Positions 21,569 through 33,000 of a DNA stretch of 64,000 nt are shown here, in pieces. A program made the translations under genes and the position numbers. Below the pieces are notes generated by a model that was not told where the DNA came from, made no database searches, and was given only the letters and a program-made list of their open reading frames with translations. This stretch comes from Ophiosphaerella korrae. Taxonomy: Eukaryota > Ascomycota > Dothideomycetes > Pleosporales > Phaeosphaeriaceae. The stretch spans positions 88,231 through 152,230 of the forward strand of contig JALNQF010000109.1 in the NCBI GenBank assembly GCA_028456385.1, read 5' to 3'. Each line of letters begins with the position of its first letter. The first letter of the stretch is position 1.

Positions 21569-21630
21569 GGTGCGCAAAGTTGGTTGGGTGCGCAACTCGC
21601 TTGCGTGCGCAACTCGCTTGCTAACCACGT
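21569..21630 (-). repeat. Right terminal inverted repeat of the pogo-type element
   Basis: Inverted copy of 20516-20577 with the same doubled 17-mer. The two mismatches near the tip (A/G and G/A) are transition-type. Confidence 0.85.
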
Positions 21631-21693
21631 TAACTGATGTAGTATTCAATCATAGGAAGCTGAAGGATGCTATCAATCACTAAGTTGGTCGTT

Positions 21694-21967
21694 TTATCCT
21701 TCTACCAGTAGCATGCCCTCGAGCTTGCTACATAGATCAGCTTCTACTTGCTCCGCATCCCACTGTTCTAAAGCCGTAAGAGAAGACAAAAAGGCAGGAT
21801 GGTTGGCGCCTAGAACTTCTTAACGCTGTTGCGCACAGTGCCGTAGTAAATCTGTAGCCTCTGCATTCTGGCCTAATGATTTTCAGGTGAAGGCCAGGAT
21901 GTGCATGCTGGCTAGCGTATCCGGGTGGTCTGCTCCCAGTTTCGTCTTATACATCTCTATCGCCTGC
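21694..21967 (-). pseudogene. Displaced C-terminal TPR tail of the HET-NB-ARC-TPR gene
   Basis: Directly past the foldback insertion the TPR frame resumes: AIEMYKTKLGADHPDTLASM, then a final half repeat ending with SLTALEQWDAEQVEADL and a stop at 21694. Two in-frame stops interrupt it: TGA where the family has Trp (TGG) and TAA where Gln (CAA) is expected. Both are C-to-T-type changes on one strand or the other, as RIP makes. So this tail is no longer translated with the receptor. Confidence 0.7.
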
Positions 21968-22079
21968 AGAGTCCGCAACAATATTGATTACTTGATTAGG
22001 CCGGTCACGGTCCTTAAGGTGATCTTTCCGTGCTTAATCGAGTAATCAATCCGTAGATCGATTGATTGTTGCGGACTCT
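21968..22079. mobile_element. 112-bp foldback (MITE-like) insertion
   Basis: Perfect 15-base terminal inverted repeats AGAGTCCGCAACAAT (21968-21982) and its complement (22065-22079), plus an inner inverted pair TTGATTACTTGATTA / TTGATTACTCGATTA with one mismatch. The left arm is shorter than the right by about 17 bases. It interrupts the TPR array and supplies the present stop codon of the receptor. No clear target duplication is visible. Confidence 0.7.
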
Positions 22080-25000
22080 GATCATCTGCACCTCTAGCTT
22101 CTCTGCTTCCTCTAACCGACCCTGGTTCTGGTACATTAACGCTAGGTTTCTCATACTAGCCAGTGTGTTTGGATGGTCTGCTCCCAGTTTCGTCTTGTAC
22201 ATCTCTATCACCTGCACCTCAAGCTTCTCTGCTTCTTCTAACCGACCCCGGTTCCAATACGTTAACGCTAGGTTGTTCATACTAACTAGCGTGTCTGGGT
22301 GGTCCGCTCCCAGCTTCGTTTTACGTGTCTCCATCACCTGCTCCTCTAGCTTCTCTGCTTCTTCTAACCGGCCCTGGTTCCAGTACGTGAACGCCAGGTT
22401 GTTCATACTAACTAGCGTGTCTGGGTAGTCTACTCCTAGCTTCATCTTGCTCATCTCCATCGCCTGTAAGTTTAGCTTCTCTGCTTCTTCTAATCGACCT
22501 TGGTTCTGGTATGTTGACGCCAGGTTATGCATGCTAGTTAGCGTGTCCGGGTGGTCTACGCCTAGCTTCGTCTTGCGCATCTCCATCGCCTGTAAGTTTA
22601 GCTTCTCTGCTTCTTCTAATCGACCTTGGTTCTGGTATGTTGCCGCCAGGTTATGCATGCTAGTTAGCGTGTCCGGGTGGTCTACGCCTAGCTTTGTCTT
22701 GCGCATCTCCATAACCTGTACGTCTAGCTTCTCTGCTTCTTCCCACTGCCCTACTAGTTTCTTCACTAATCCTACTAGAGCTATACAATTAATTGTATCA
22801 TAGCTTTCAGCTCCAAGCAGCTTGCTCATAGCTTCCATCGCCAGTATTGCTAACTTCTCTGCCTCGTCAGCGCGTCCTCTTCGCCACGCATACCATGCTG
22901 CATTAAATGATAGCTCAGCCCACTCCTTACAACTCTTATTATTGCGCGGCCGCTTCCGTAGTGCTGCTACCGCATGTGGGAAAAGTGCCTGACACCTTTC
23001 CCAATTCTCATATTCTCCTGTTGGAAATGCCCTGCTCAAAGTGCTCACGTAATGCTCCTTCCAACCTTCCGCCTCACCCCTACTTTTGAGCCACTTTTGC
23101 GTCGCTAGTTGCACCAAGCTGTGCATCTCTAACGTCTCACGATCAGTCGTCTCAGATATGAAAAAGTGGTCTCTGAGAGTTAAAATATCGTCCATGAAAC
23201 CATCATCGATGCTGCCTTTGGCCTCATCACTGTCTTCCTCATAACTGTCTTCCTCATCGCTGTCTTCCTCATCGCTATCTTCTTTATCACTATATCTTTC
23301 CTCTCCTTCGTTCGCCCATGCATGTCCGTGTACGGCTCGTATGGCACTCGGGCTACTGTAAAGCAGGGCTTTAGGAATCTTCTGTCTGTCGAAAAAGCTC
23401 ATAAATGACAGAAGGTCTGCAGCTGACCGTCTTATACTTCGAATGTGTTCGAACGAAATCTGCCAAGTTATGAGGATAGAGTTCTTAGCCTCCTCGTCTC
23501 GCCGGAGATGCCCTGCTTCTTGGTTCAGTAAACTAGCTTTCCGCTTGTTGCTTCTGCGAAATGCTTCGAGGTATTGCTGCACTGAATAATGAGGTGCTCG
23601 CTTCTGGATGTACGCTGCCGCCTGGACAAGCGCAAGTGGCATATATTCTAGTGCTGCTGCCAACTCGTCGATTCCGTCTGTATTAATTTTGTCTCCCAAC
23701 TTCTTCCGAAGAAGAGTTTGTGCGCCTGTGTCATGCATCGGTCCAAGGTGTAAAATGTCCCGGTCCTCGACTAGACACGATGCTGCATAAGCTGAGCGGC
23801 TAGTCACAAGAACTGTCCCGTATTTGCTCGGGGGCAGGTATCTTAGCAAATGTCTCTGGTCGCGCGAGTTCGGCAATGAAGTAAAAACAGCATTGTCGTC
23901 AGCGTTGTCGAGCAAAAGCAGCCACTTTCCGTTTTTCTCATCACGCAGCCAGTTACGCACAAGCTCAAATATATCCGCTTGTGGGTCTGTTCGACCGGCT
24001 ATGTCGACTTGATTTGCGATATCTCGATAGCTTTGCTCAAGCCGCGCTGCGTTGCTAGCATGCACCCAGAATATCCAAGTTTCCGGCGAGCGGTCGGCGG
24101 TACGGTAGCAATGCTCAATGGCGAGCTGTGATTTGCTGTTCCTTTGTTAGACGCGGTGCGACTGCCGACCTGAGGATCTTGCCACAAAACCTACCCCACA
24201 CCTCCAAAACCAACGAGCGCCACCCGAGCTGCTCTGGCGGAGCATTTCTCTTGTAGCTCGTCGAGCAGCGTACCGCGATCAACAAAGTCGGGGTCGCGGC
24301 AAAAAGGGATTGCACAGGAAGGACGACTTGTTTCTAGTTGTGCTGTGGAGGAAGACACAGTTAGCGACGCTTAGCTACGCAAAGTCGTCGGTACCAACTT
24401 ACCTCCGTTCAGGTTGTTGTTATTATTTGTCTGCCCTAATATATATCCTCGCTGCTTTCGAATCTCTTCTTCTAGCCGGCTCCTCGCGTGTGCTTCTCCT
24501 TCTCCATATATAAGCGGTAAGAACACTCCAAAAATTCCCAGCAAACAGTACGTTCTATCTTCCTTGACCGTAGTTATACGTCCAACCGTCCAACTCATTC
24601 GATCCTCAATGCTGACACTACTAAGATCTTGTCCTCTCAATACGCTTACAGATATCTTGGTAATCTTGTGTATTTCCTCTTCTAACGATATCTTGCTGCC
24701 TAATCGCTTGCCCTCGTTCGAGAAGAACTCAACGCTGGCCGGTGCTATAAGCTCCTGCAATGTCCACCCTCGTGTGAACCATAGGCTATGTCGAAAAGCA
24801 TCTGCCCATGTTATCTGAAAGACTGTAGCTTCAGAAACTTGCTCCGGCACGGAAACGTCTGATAAATAAACATAACACCTAGTTGCGCGCTGATACCACT
24901 TGAACATAGAGTTGATTGCCGTACTTAGCTCGTCGCTTGTAGACTTATTGATGCAGCAGGTATCCACCCAAAAGTATTGTAGCCCATCCGCTGCTGCTCG

Positions 25001-25183
25001 TTCGCTACAGAAGCGGATCTTATTGAACCCTATCTTGTCTCTACCTGCACCGTCTTTCAGTTCCTGGTACGTGACTTCTTGGCCTTCTATCCAGGTATGC
25101 GAGAGGATGGCGTATGGCGGTGGGTGGTCGTCGAAGGATGTCAGCTCGAAGTTGTTGCCCGGCAGGCGCTTCAGAAGGCGCAT
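22014..25183 (-). CDS. HET-NB-ARC-TPR receptor (fungal NLR-like)
   Basis: Three exons (25183-24403, 24342-24195, 24135-22014) give 1016 residues. The HET domain fills about residues 1-250 (YAILSHTW, FWVDTCCINK, RGWTLQELIAP, GIFGVFLPLIYGEG). Exon 2 carries IPFCRDPDFVDRGTLLDELQ. The P-loop GFGGVGKSQ is made only by the second splice (24194-24136), near residue 306; Walker B is LLLLDNADD near 385. A Glu/Asp-Ser repeat lies mid-protein. From about residue 780 there are five almost identical 42-residue kinesin-light-chain-type TPRs (KTKLGVDHPDTL...NLA.TYQNQGRLEEAEKL). The C-terminus (RVRNNQSIYGLITRLSTERSP) is encoded by the foldback insertion. Such proteins act in vegetative incompatibility or immunity-like self/non-self sensing, triggering cell death through HET. 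The ATG at 25183 (MRLLKRLPGNNFEL) is the standard start for the family. The gene is divergent from glutaminyl-tRNA synthetase. Confidence 0.9.
23228..23290 (-). repeat. 15-base tandem repeat coding for acidic Ser/Asp/Glu units
   Basis: About four imperfect 15-base units (plus-strand TGTCTTCCTCATCGC type) encode repeated EEDSD-like pentapeptides in the receptor linker between the NB-ARC/ARC2 part and the TPRs. Unit number is likely variable between strains. Confidence 0.7.
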
Positions 25184-25452
25184 CGTGGCATACGCATGTT
25201 CTGTGAACGCGAAGGTTGTTAGCAGGCGCCGGCAGTAGCAGGGATAGAAAACCAAGGGCAGTGCATGTCTGCTCCTAAACTAAGCAGGCTGAGCGCTTGA
25301 GGCTGTGTATTCCCTGGTGCCTAACTAGTTGTGCCCCGCGGTTCTGGCTGGTGATCACGTGCCCTTGTGCCCCTCCACCCTTCCAGTCATGGCAGCTTGG
25401 GCATGCTATAAGACTGATCAAACTTTCTGAACAACGCCAAATTGCTCGCGAT

Positions 25453-27406
25453 ATGGCAGACGCAGCAGGCCCGACTGAAGAAAAGGGCCCGTCCAAGCGG
25501 GCTCTAGAGAAGGAGGCTAAGAAAGCCGCAGCCAAGGCCAAGAAGGCAGCATATGCCCTCCGGCCCAAGGAGCAGACTAAACCGGCAGCCAACAAGGAGC
25601 CCTCCAACGTCTTCTCGGAAGGCTGGCTAAAGCGCGTGTATGAAGAGAAGGCCGTGGCAAATGTCCGCACCCGGTTTCCCCCAGAGCCAAACGGCTATCT
25701 CCATATTGGGCACGCCAAAGCAATTGCAGTCGACTTTGGCTTTGCAAAACACCACAATGGCGAATGCAACCTCCGATATGACGACACAAATCCCGAGAAG
25801 GAGGAAGAGAAGTACTTCACGAGCATACTAGATGTCGTCAAATGGCTGGGATTTGAGCCGGCCAAGGTGACTTACAGCAGTGACTGTTTTGATAAACTCT
25901 ACGAGCTGGCCGAGGAGCTCATAACCAAGGACGGTGCCTATATATGTCACTGTTCGAGTATGTCGATTTGGGACGAGCCGCGACCTTCACCACACTAACA
26001 CTAGCACAGGAGAGGAGATCAACATGCAGCGCGGCGGGCCCGACAATCGAGGCAAGCGGTACGCCTGCGCACACCGCACCCGGCCAATCGAGGAGTCCCT
26101 GGCCGAGTTCCGGGCAATGCGCGACGGCAAATACCAGCCGGGAGAGGCCTTCCTACGCATGAAACAGAAACTCGACGATCCGAATGAGGGCAACCCACAG
26201 ATGTGGGACCTGCCTGCCTACCGCGTTGTCAAGGAAAATCACCACCACAGGACAGGCGACAAATGGAGGATCTACCCCACCTACGATTTTACCCACTGCA
26301 TCGTTGACGCGCTCGAGGGTGTTACGCATTCGCTCTGTACAGTTGAATTCCGCCAGTCGCGAGTATCTTATGACTGGCTGCTGCAGAAGCTAGATATGAA
26401 GGTACCAAAATCAGACGAAAAGGGTCCTATGCAGCGTGAGTTTGGCCGTTTGAGTGTGGGCGGCACCATATTATCCAAGCGCCGCATCCTCCAGCTTGTG
26501 GAAGGTGTTAGTGTTGATACCAAGAATGCAGACGGCACAGTGGACACACGCAAGATACCTCCCGCAGTACGAGGATGGGACGACCCGCGACTATTCACCA
26601 TGGTGGCTCTTCGTCGTCGTGGTATCCCCGCCAAAGCCATGCTCGATTTTGTCGCCGAATTGGGTGTCACTGATGCAATTACTGAAATCGAAACTCCGCG
26701 CTTCGAGTCCTCCATTCGTAAACATCTCGAACGTACCGTACCTCGTCAAATGCTAGTTCTAGACCCAATCAAAGTGGTCATCGATGGCTTTGCTGCCGAG
26801 GATGAACAGGAAATGATAGTCCCATACGACCCCAAGGGTGCTATAACTGGCGAGCGAAAGGTAAAACTGGGCAACACTGTCTATATTGACCGCAGTGACT
26901 TCCGAGAAGTAGATAGCGCAGACTACTTCCGTCTCGCACCCGAAAAGGCTGTTGGTCTTTACAATGTGCCCTTCTCGATCCGCGCGACCTCCTTCTCGAA
27001 GGATGAGAACGGCGTCATCACAGAGATCAAGGCAGTCAAAGTTCCTGGAGCTGAGAAGCCAAAGGCATATATCCAATGGGTCGACGTAGCGACCAGCATA
27101 CCAGTTACAGCGCGTCTCTACAATTCGCTTTTCAAAACCGAGTCACCAAACACGTTAGACTGGAAGACTGGTGGGTGGGCTGACGATCTGAACCCTGATT
27201 CTGAGATTATACATGATAAAGCAGTGATGGAAAGGGGACTTCGAGATTTGATCAAGGAGAACTCGCTGAATCCATCTGGCTCATCAGATGCATTGGTTCG
27301 TTTCCAGGCACTCAGGACCACTTACTTTTGCGTGGATATTGAGTCTACCGAGGACAGCATTGTGCTGAACCAAATTGTCAGTTTACGAGAGGACAAGGGA
27401 AAATAA
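25453..27406 (+). CDS. gln4: Glutaminyl-tRNA synthetase, cytosolic
   Basis: Class I synthetase that charges tRNA-Gln. Two exons (25453-25957, 26010-27406) give 633 residues. A Lys/Ala-rich N-terminal extension ([20 protein letters not shown]) is typical of eukaryotic synthetases. Motifs: [15 protein letters not shown] (HIGH), [46 protein letters not shown] (KMSKS equivalent) and GWDDPRL. The intron 25958-26009 joins CHCS to REEIN. C-terminal anticodon-binding barrels continue to LREDKGK. ATG 25453 was chosen because it directly opens the basic extension. It shares a 269-bp divergent promoter with the NLR-like gene, with a CACGTG box at 25356-25361. Confidence 0.95.
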
Positions 27407-28096
27407 ACACAGTCAAGAGTTCCCAAGGCCATGGCAGATGAAGTCGAAGACGTGGGTATTAGGGTTCTGTGATACATTGTAGACCTGTATATGAGACTCC
27501 CAAAGCCAGTATTCAAGGTAGCCAACAATGCTGACGGAACGCTGCCCTCCGGTCTGTCTGGCCTGATCATTATCAGGGTAGGATTCATCCGTACGGTACT
27601 AATGCAGACCTGTAGGCAATATAGACAAAGATATATTGGGTAGTTTGATGTATGATGTGTAAATGGCATTCTTCAGTGAATGGAATAAAAGCTAAATAGA
27701 TATCCATTCCATGCTCATCTCGAAACAAAGTGTTGTGGCGAATGTCCAGCTAAAAAGCAGTTTCGTAACTGAGTTCTACACTCCCACCCTCTGATACTTC
27801 ATTATTGGCAATTACTTGTTTGAATATGAGTGGTAGATATACTAGAATAACATGGTCTCAATTTCTTCAACTTCATTTCTCGTACTTGCGGTTGTTGAAG
27901 AAGTCAATCTTGCCAAGGATGCCTGCAACGCGGAGAAACCGGGGCTTGCTCCAATAGGTCGCCTTACAAGGCTGATTGAGCAAGTCGGGATTGCAACAGG
28001 GCCGAACCGTCCGCAATACAACAACCGAATTTGGAGAGTTCTTCGATAGATGCTACAATCGCTCTCTACGGGAATCATTCCTCATATCAGTAAAGC
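27407..28096. other. Intergenic downstream of glutaminyl-tRNA synthetase
   Basis: About 690 bp. A 65-codon frame at 27852-28049 has no family features. Nothing else is seen. Confidence 0.35.
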
Positions 28097-29927
28097 ATGA
28101 GCTCATCAGACCGAGAATACGAATTCTTCGTTACAACAGATGAACCACAACAACCAGATGGTGTGGAGAGGGGCCTTATTCGTCGCCTAGTTATGCGCAA
28201 CTTCTTCGAAACCAAAGAGACGAGACCGCATTGCACGCCAGCGCACAACTCGGCAAGTACGGTGCTGGCAAAGACAGAGCTAAAAAGTCGTTTCCGACTC
28301 TCGAAGGCGGGACAACAGAGCCTAGAGACTAGGCGTAAGAGGGGAAATACCAAGAAAGTATCGAGCACAGATAAATCCAAAGCTACGAGGGCATTATCGA
28401 GTGAGACAACATTTACTAATAATCATCATGATTCATATCCAGACGAAGATTGCCAGACCACGGGTCAGAGCCAAAGGGTAGGACAAAGCCGACGGATAGT
28501 GTTGAAGACGAATCCTGGAGCACATCGATTTGATCCATTTGACGTGCTGCCGGTACCCGGAACACCAAAATTTGATCTGCTATTCAATCTATGTAGGTCA
28601 AGTGATGGCTTCACAAATATTTACAAAACATGTTAATCAGGGTAGACAAAGGTGGATCAAAATCAAACTCAATAGCTATCAATGCAAAGCACACATGGTG
28701 GTCCTTCATCTCTAATGATGCAGGCTTACTCCACGCAACACTAGCTACGTGGGCACTGTACGGCATGCTTGTGCGAGGGTTGGGCGAGTTGCGGGTCGAT
28801 AAGCTTAGACATAAAAACGAGGCCATCAAGGAGATCAATTTTAAGATTAAAGCCTCTAATTATAAGATTTCAGATGAGCTCGTGGGCACTGTTTTGATCA
28901 TGGCGAGTTTTGAGGTAGAACATTCCACGTCTGTCAAAGCTTCCAAGTCTGATGCTAGATTAGAACCTGCTGGGAGCATATGATGCTGCTCGACTCCATG
29001 TTGCAGCGCTAAAGTATATGGTCGCGGCTCGAGGTGGGCTTACTGCGTTTGAACATAATGACGGCTTGGTTCGAGGGATACAGTGGTGCGTCTTTGATCG
29101 ACAGTGGGCATGCACCTCATTTTAACAAGCCATTTAGGGTTGACTTTCACACCGCCACTGTCTTCCGAACACAGCCATCATTTCCCCAAATTCGTCTCCG
29201 TCTTGATGCCGACACAGCACCATTGCCGGACGAACTACTGGAAGAAGCAGCATATACATCGCCAACCTCACTTTTACAGCTCAGCGTTGCTGCTATCGAC
29301 TGCTTCAATATTTTCTACCGTTTGCATCGCCTAGCTCTTGCTGGATGCGCCCGTTGGAGAGATAGAGTCGACCGCCTGGCCTTGAGCGACCTGCTTTACG
29401 AAGCAGAATACCTTATTCTGTCAGTCCCCATTGGCTCGCCAGACTTTCTCGATTTCGATTTTCAATCAGGGCAGGATCGGGATGACAAGTATATAGCGCA
29501 GGAAAAGGCAACTAATGCGGTATATATCGTAGAAGGGCTCGTTGCCGCGGCACAGATGTTCATTTACGCTGTGCTACGAGATGTACCAATTCAGGCCAGG
29601 ATATTCACCATCTTGACAGAGCGGCTGCGCGCTGCCACTGCACGACCATCAGACTGGACAATCGCTGCATGGAAGAAAGAGGGGAACCTAAACATGCTGC
29701 TCTGGAGTTTGATAGTGGCGTGTTCTGTGATACAGCCTGGTGCCGAGCGGTCGCGGTGGGTCAGGTACCTCGCAGATGTGATGACTGAGCTGGCCATTCA
29801 GAGCCAAGTTGGTCTGGAGATGGCGCTGCAGCGCGTGGCATGGGTCGATGGCTATTTTGGCAATGTTGTGGGGAGTGTGTGGAAAGAGGTGCGGACGCAG
29901 AGAAGAGAGCCAAGTCACGTGCGATGA
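28097..29927 (+). CDS. Fungal transcription-factor-domain-like protein, probable frameshift
   Basis: The N-terminus (DREYEFFVTTDEPQQPDGVER, RRLVMRNFFETKETR) and later DPFDVLPVPGTPKFDLLF, WWSFISNDAGLLHATLATWALY and LKYMVAARGGLTAF are the pattern of the large fungal family with a Fungal_trans_2-like domain but no Zn2Cys6 finger. Exons 28097-28596 and 28641-28914 and a start of exon 3 at 28964 (ASFE|NLLGAYDAARLHVAAL) fit in phase. At about 29081-29092 the frame moves by one base: the first frame (GLVRGIQW) ends in a stop at once, and the second (ASLIDSGHAPHFNKPF onward) runs open to 29927. An extra T or an unusual intron could explain it. The C-terminal part is well-formed, ending VWKEVRTQRREPSHVR. 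Function is unknown; gene state uncertain. Confidence 0.55.
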
Positions 29928-30061
29928 CAAAACGCACGCTGGTCCGAAAGCAGTCTCCGTCGCGTCGGCAATACTGCCCCGACATCCGGCCATGGACGAA
30001 AGTTGAGGTGGCCGTGGCATATTCACATTGATGATTTCATCCCTCACCACCCACCACCACC

Positions 30062-33000
30062 ATGGCGCCGCTTGTCGACAATGCGCAAATCAAGCAGGCC
30101 AGCCTGCACAACCCGCTGCCCCTGCAGCTGCACACATATGTCTGGCCATTTTTAATCCTATGGCCCGCCTTCTCTGCCCTCTATCTCTCGCCGACGCGCT
30201 ACGAGCGGTACATCCAGTCTTCGGAGTGGACGTTTGTGTGGTGCGCCACCATCTTCACCCTGCAGAGCCTGTTCTGGCTCATGACCAAATGGAACGTCAA
30301 CCTCAGAAGCGCCTTCACCACCACCGCGGCCCGTGATGTGCGCAGCGCACAGCTCATCAAACTCCAGCCCGTGGCCAACGCCGGCGCCGCCGACATTGTC
30401 CCCCTGGTGCGCGACAACGTGGGCGGCCGCCAGAATCTCTCGTTTCTCTTCCAGAAACGCCGTTTCCTCTACGACGTCGACAAGGGTTCCTTTGCCCCGC
30501 TCTCCTACGCCCTCGACGCCGAACCCAAGCCCCAGCTCGCCACCTTCCAGCAGACCCAAGGCCTCGTCTCTCCGGCCGAGATCGAGCGGCTGCAGCAACA
30601 CTATGGCGACAATTCCTTTGACATCCCCGTCCCCTCCTTCACCGAGCTGTTCCAGGAGCACGCCGTGGCCCCCTTCTTCGTCTTCCAGATCTTCTGTGTC
30701 GGCCTGTGGATGCTGGACGAATACTGGTACTACTCGCTGTTCACTCTCTTCATGCTGGTCGCTTTTGAGAGCACCGTCGTATGGCAGCGCCAGCGCACGC
30801 TCAACGAGTTCCGCGGCATGAGCATCAAGCCCTATGAGCTGCTCGTCTACCGGCAGAAGAAATGGCAGGAGATCACGAGCGACAAGCTGCTCCCGGGCGA
30901 TGTGGTCAGCGCCTGCCGGACCAAGGAGGATTCGGGCGTGGCATGCGACATGCTACTTCTCGAAGGTTCCGCTATCGTCAACGAAGCCATGCTTTCCGGG
31001 GAGAGCACACCCGTGCTCAAGGAATCTGTTCAATTGCGCCCTGGCGACGCCCGCATCGAGCCCGAAGGCCTGGACAAGAATGCCTTTCTGTGGGGAGGCA
31101 CCAAGGTGCTACAGGTATCCCATGGCAACGACGTTGAAGACGACATTGGCACAATCAGGAGGCTCTCATCAGGAGTACCCCCACCACCAGACAAGGGTGC
31201 TATCGCCGTCGTAAGCAAGACTGGGTTTGAGACGAACCAAGGCAGTCTTGTTAGGACCATGATCTACGCCACCGAACGCGTTTCTGCTAACAATGTAGAA
31301 GCCCTTCTTTTCATTCTCTTCCTCACTGTCTTCGCCGTTGCCGCTTCTTGGTATGTTTGGCAGGAGGGTGTCCGACTGGACCGCCAACGCAACAAGCTTC
31401 TCCTTGATTGCGTCTTGATTGTCACCAGCGTTGTCCCACCTGAATTACCCATGGAGCTTAGCTTAGCTGTCAACACCAGCCTTGCTGCGCTAAGCAAGTA
31501 CGCCATCTTTTGCACAGAGCCTTTCCGCATCCCTTTCGCTGGCCAAGTTGATGTTGCCTGTTTCGATAAGACTGGTACGCTTACAGGCGAGGATCTGGTT
31601 GTTGACGGTATTGCCGGGCTATCCCTCGGTCAAAAAGGTATCAATGCTGGCCCTGATGGCGCGCACGTCGACCTTACCAAAGTGACTGATGTCGGAACGG
31701 ATACCACTCTGGTACTTGCTACAGCCCACGCCTTGGTCAAGCTAGACGAGGGTGACATCGTTGGTGAGCCTATGGAGAAGGCAACTCTCCAGTCCTTGGG
31801 TTGGAAGGTTGGTTCCAGGGACACGCTGACTGCCGCTACTACTACTGCAAAATCCCATGCCGAGCTTGTGCAGATCCGTCGCCGATTTCAATTCTCATCC
31901 GCTCTTAAACGCCAGAGCTCTGTCGCCACCGTCATTGTCCATAACAATAAGACAGGAAAAAAGATCCGCAGCACCTTTGTAGGTGTCAAAGGTGCGCCAG
32001 AAACAATTAGGAAGATGCTCGTAAATACACCACCCAACTATGAAGAGACATTCAAGCACTTTACCAGAAATGGTGGCCGAGTGCTTGCTCTCGCCTACAA
32101 ATATCTCTCTGAGGAGGGCGAATGGGGCCAGAACCGAATCAATGACCTAAAGCGCGAATCCGTCGAATCAGACCTACACTTTGCTGGCTTCCTCGTCCTC
32201 CAGTGCCCACTGAAGGACGATGCCAAAGAGGCCGTACGCTCATTGAACGAATCAAGCCACCGTGTTGTCATGATCACCGGCGACAACCCATTGACGGCCG
32301 TGCACGTTGCTAAACAAGTCGAGATCGTCGATCGTGATTGTTATATTCTTGATGCGCCCGAGAATGATGACTCGGGTGAGAAGCTTGTCTGGCGCAGCGT
32401 GGACGATAAGACAAATATTCCTGTCGATCCTCAGAGCCCCCTAGATGCCGAGATTTTGAAGAGTAAGGATATTTGTGTGACTGGATACGCTCTATCAAAG
32501 TTTGTCGGCCAAGTTGGATGGAAGCAAATCCTACGATACACTTGGGTGTACGCACGCGTCTCGCCAAAGCAGAAGGAGGAAATCTTGCTGGGTCTTAAGG
32601 ATTGTGGTTATACTACGCTCATGTGTGGTGACGGCACGAACGATGTCGGTGCGCTCAAGCAGGCTCACATAGGTGTTGCTCTACTCAACGGCACCCGCGA
32701 TGACCTGGAAAAGATTGGCGAGCACTTCCGCAACACGAAGATGAAGGAGGTCTACCAGAAGCAATGCGAGTTAATGAAGCGCTTCAATCAGCCTGAACCA
32801 CCCATCCCAGTCATGATTGCCCACCTATACCCACCTGGTCCTACTAACCCACATTACGAGAAAGCCATGGAGCGGGAGGCCAAGCGCAAGGGCTTGGTAC
32901 CGCCTACGGAAAACGGTGTATCCAATGGATCCGCTGGGGCGGTCACACCTGCGCAACCACAGGCGAAAAATCAACAAGCCGCACAGAACATGATGGCGCA

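Larger units (their letters stand above)
20516..21630. mobile_element. Fot1/pogo-type transposon, internally deleted, non-autonomous
   Basis: The 1115-bp element is bounded by 62-bp inverted repeats that differ at two positions, and by TA dinucleotides on both sides (20514-20515 and 21631-21632), the target duplication of pogo/Tc1-mariner elements. Ends read ACGTAGTTGGC and, inverted, ACGTGGTTAGC. Inside are the two ends of a pogo transposase but no catalytic DDE region, so it cannot move by itself. It lies next to the 3' tail of the HET-NB-ARC-TPR gene. Confidence 0.85.

Noticed and set aside
27852..28049. 65-codon plus-strand frame after glutaminyl-tRNA synthetase
   Set aside because: No recognisable features, only a short open frame in an intergenic region.
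30158..30661. 167-codon minus-strand frame rich in Gly and Glu
   Set aside because: Antisense shadow of the spf1 N-terminal exon, which has clear P5A ATPase motifs.
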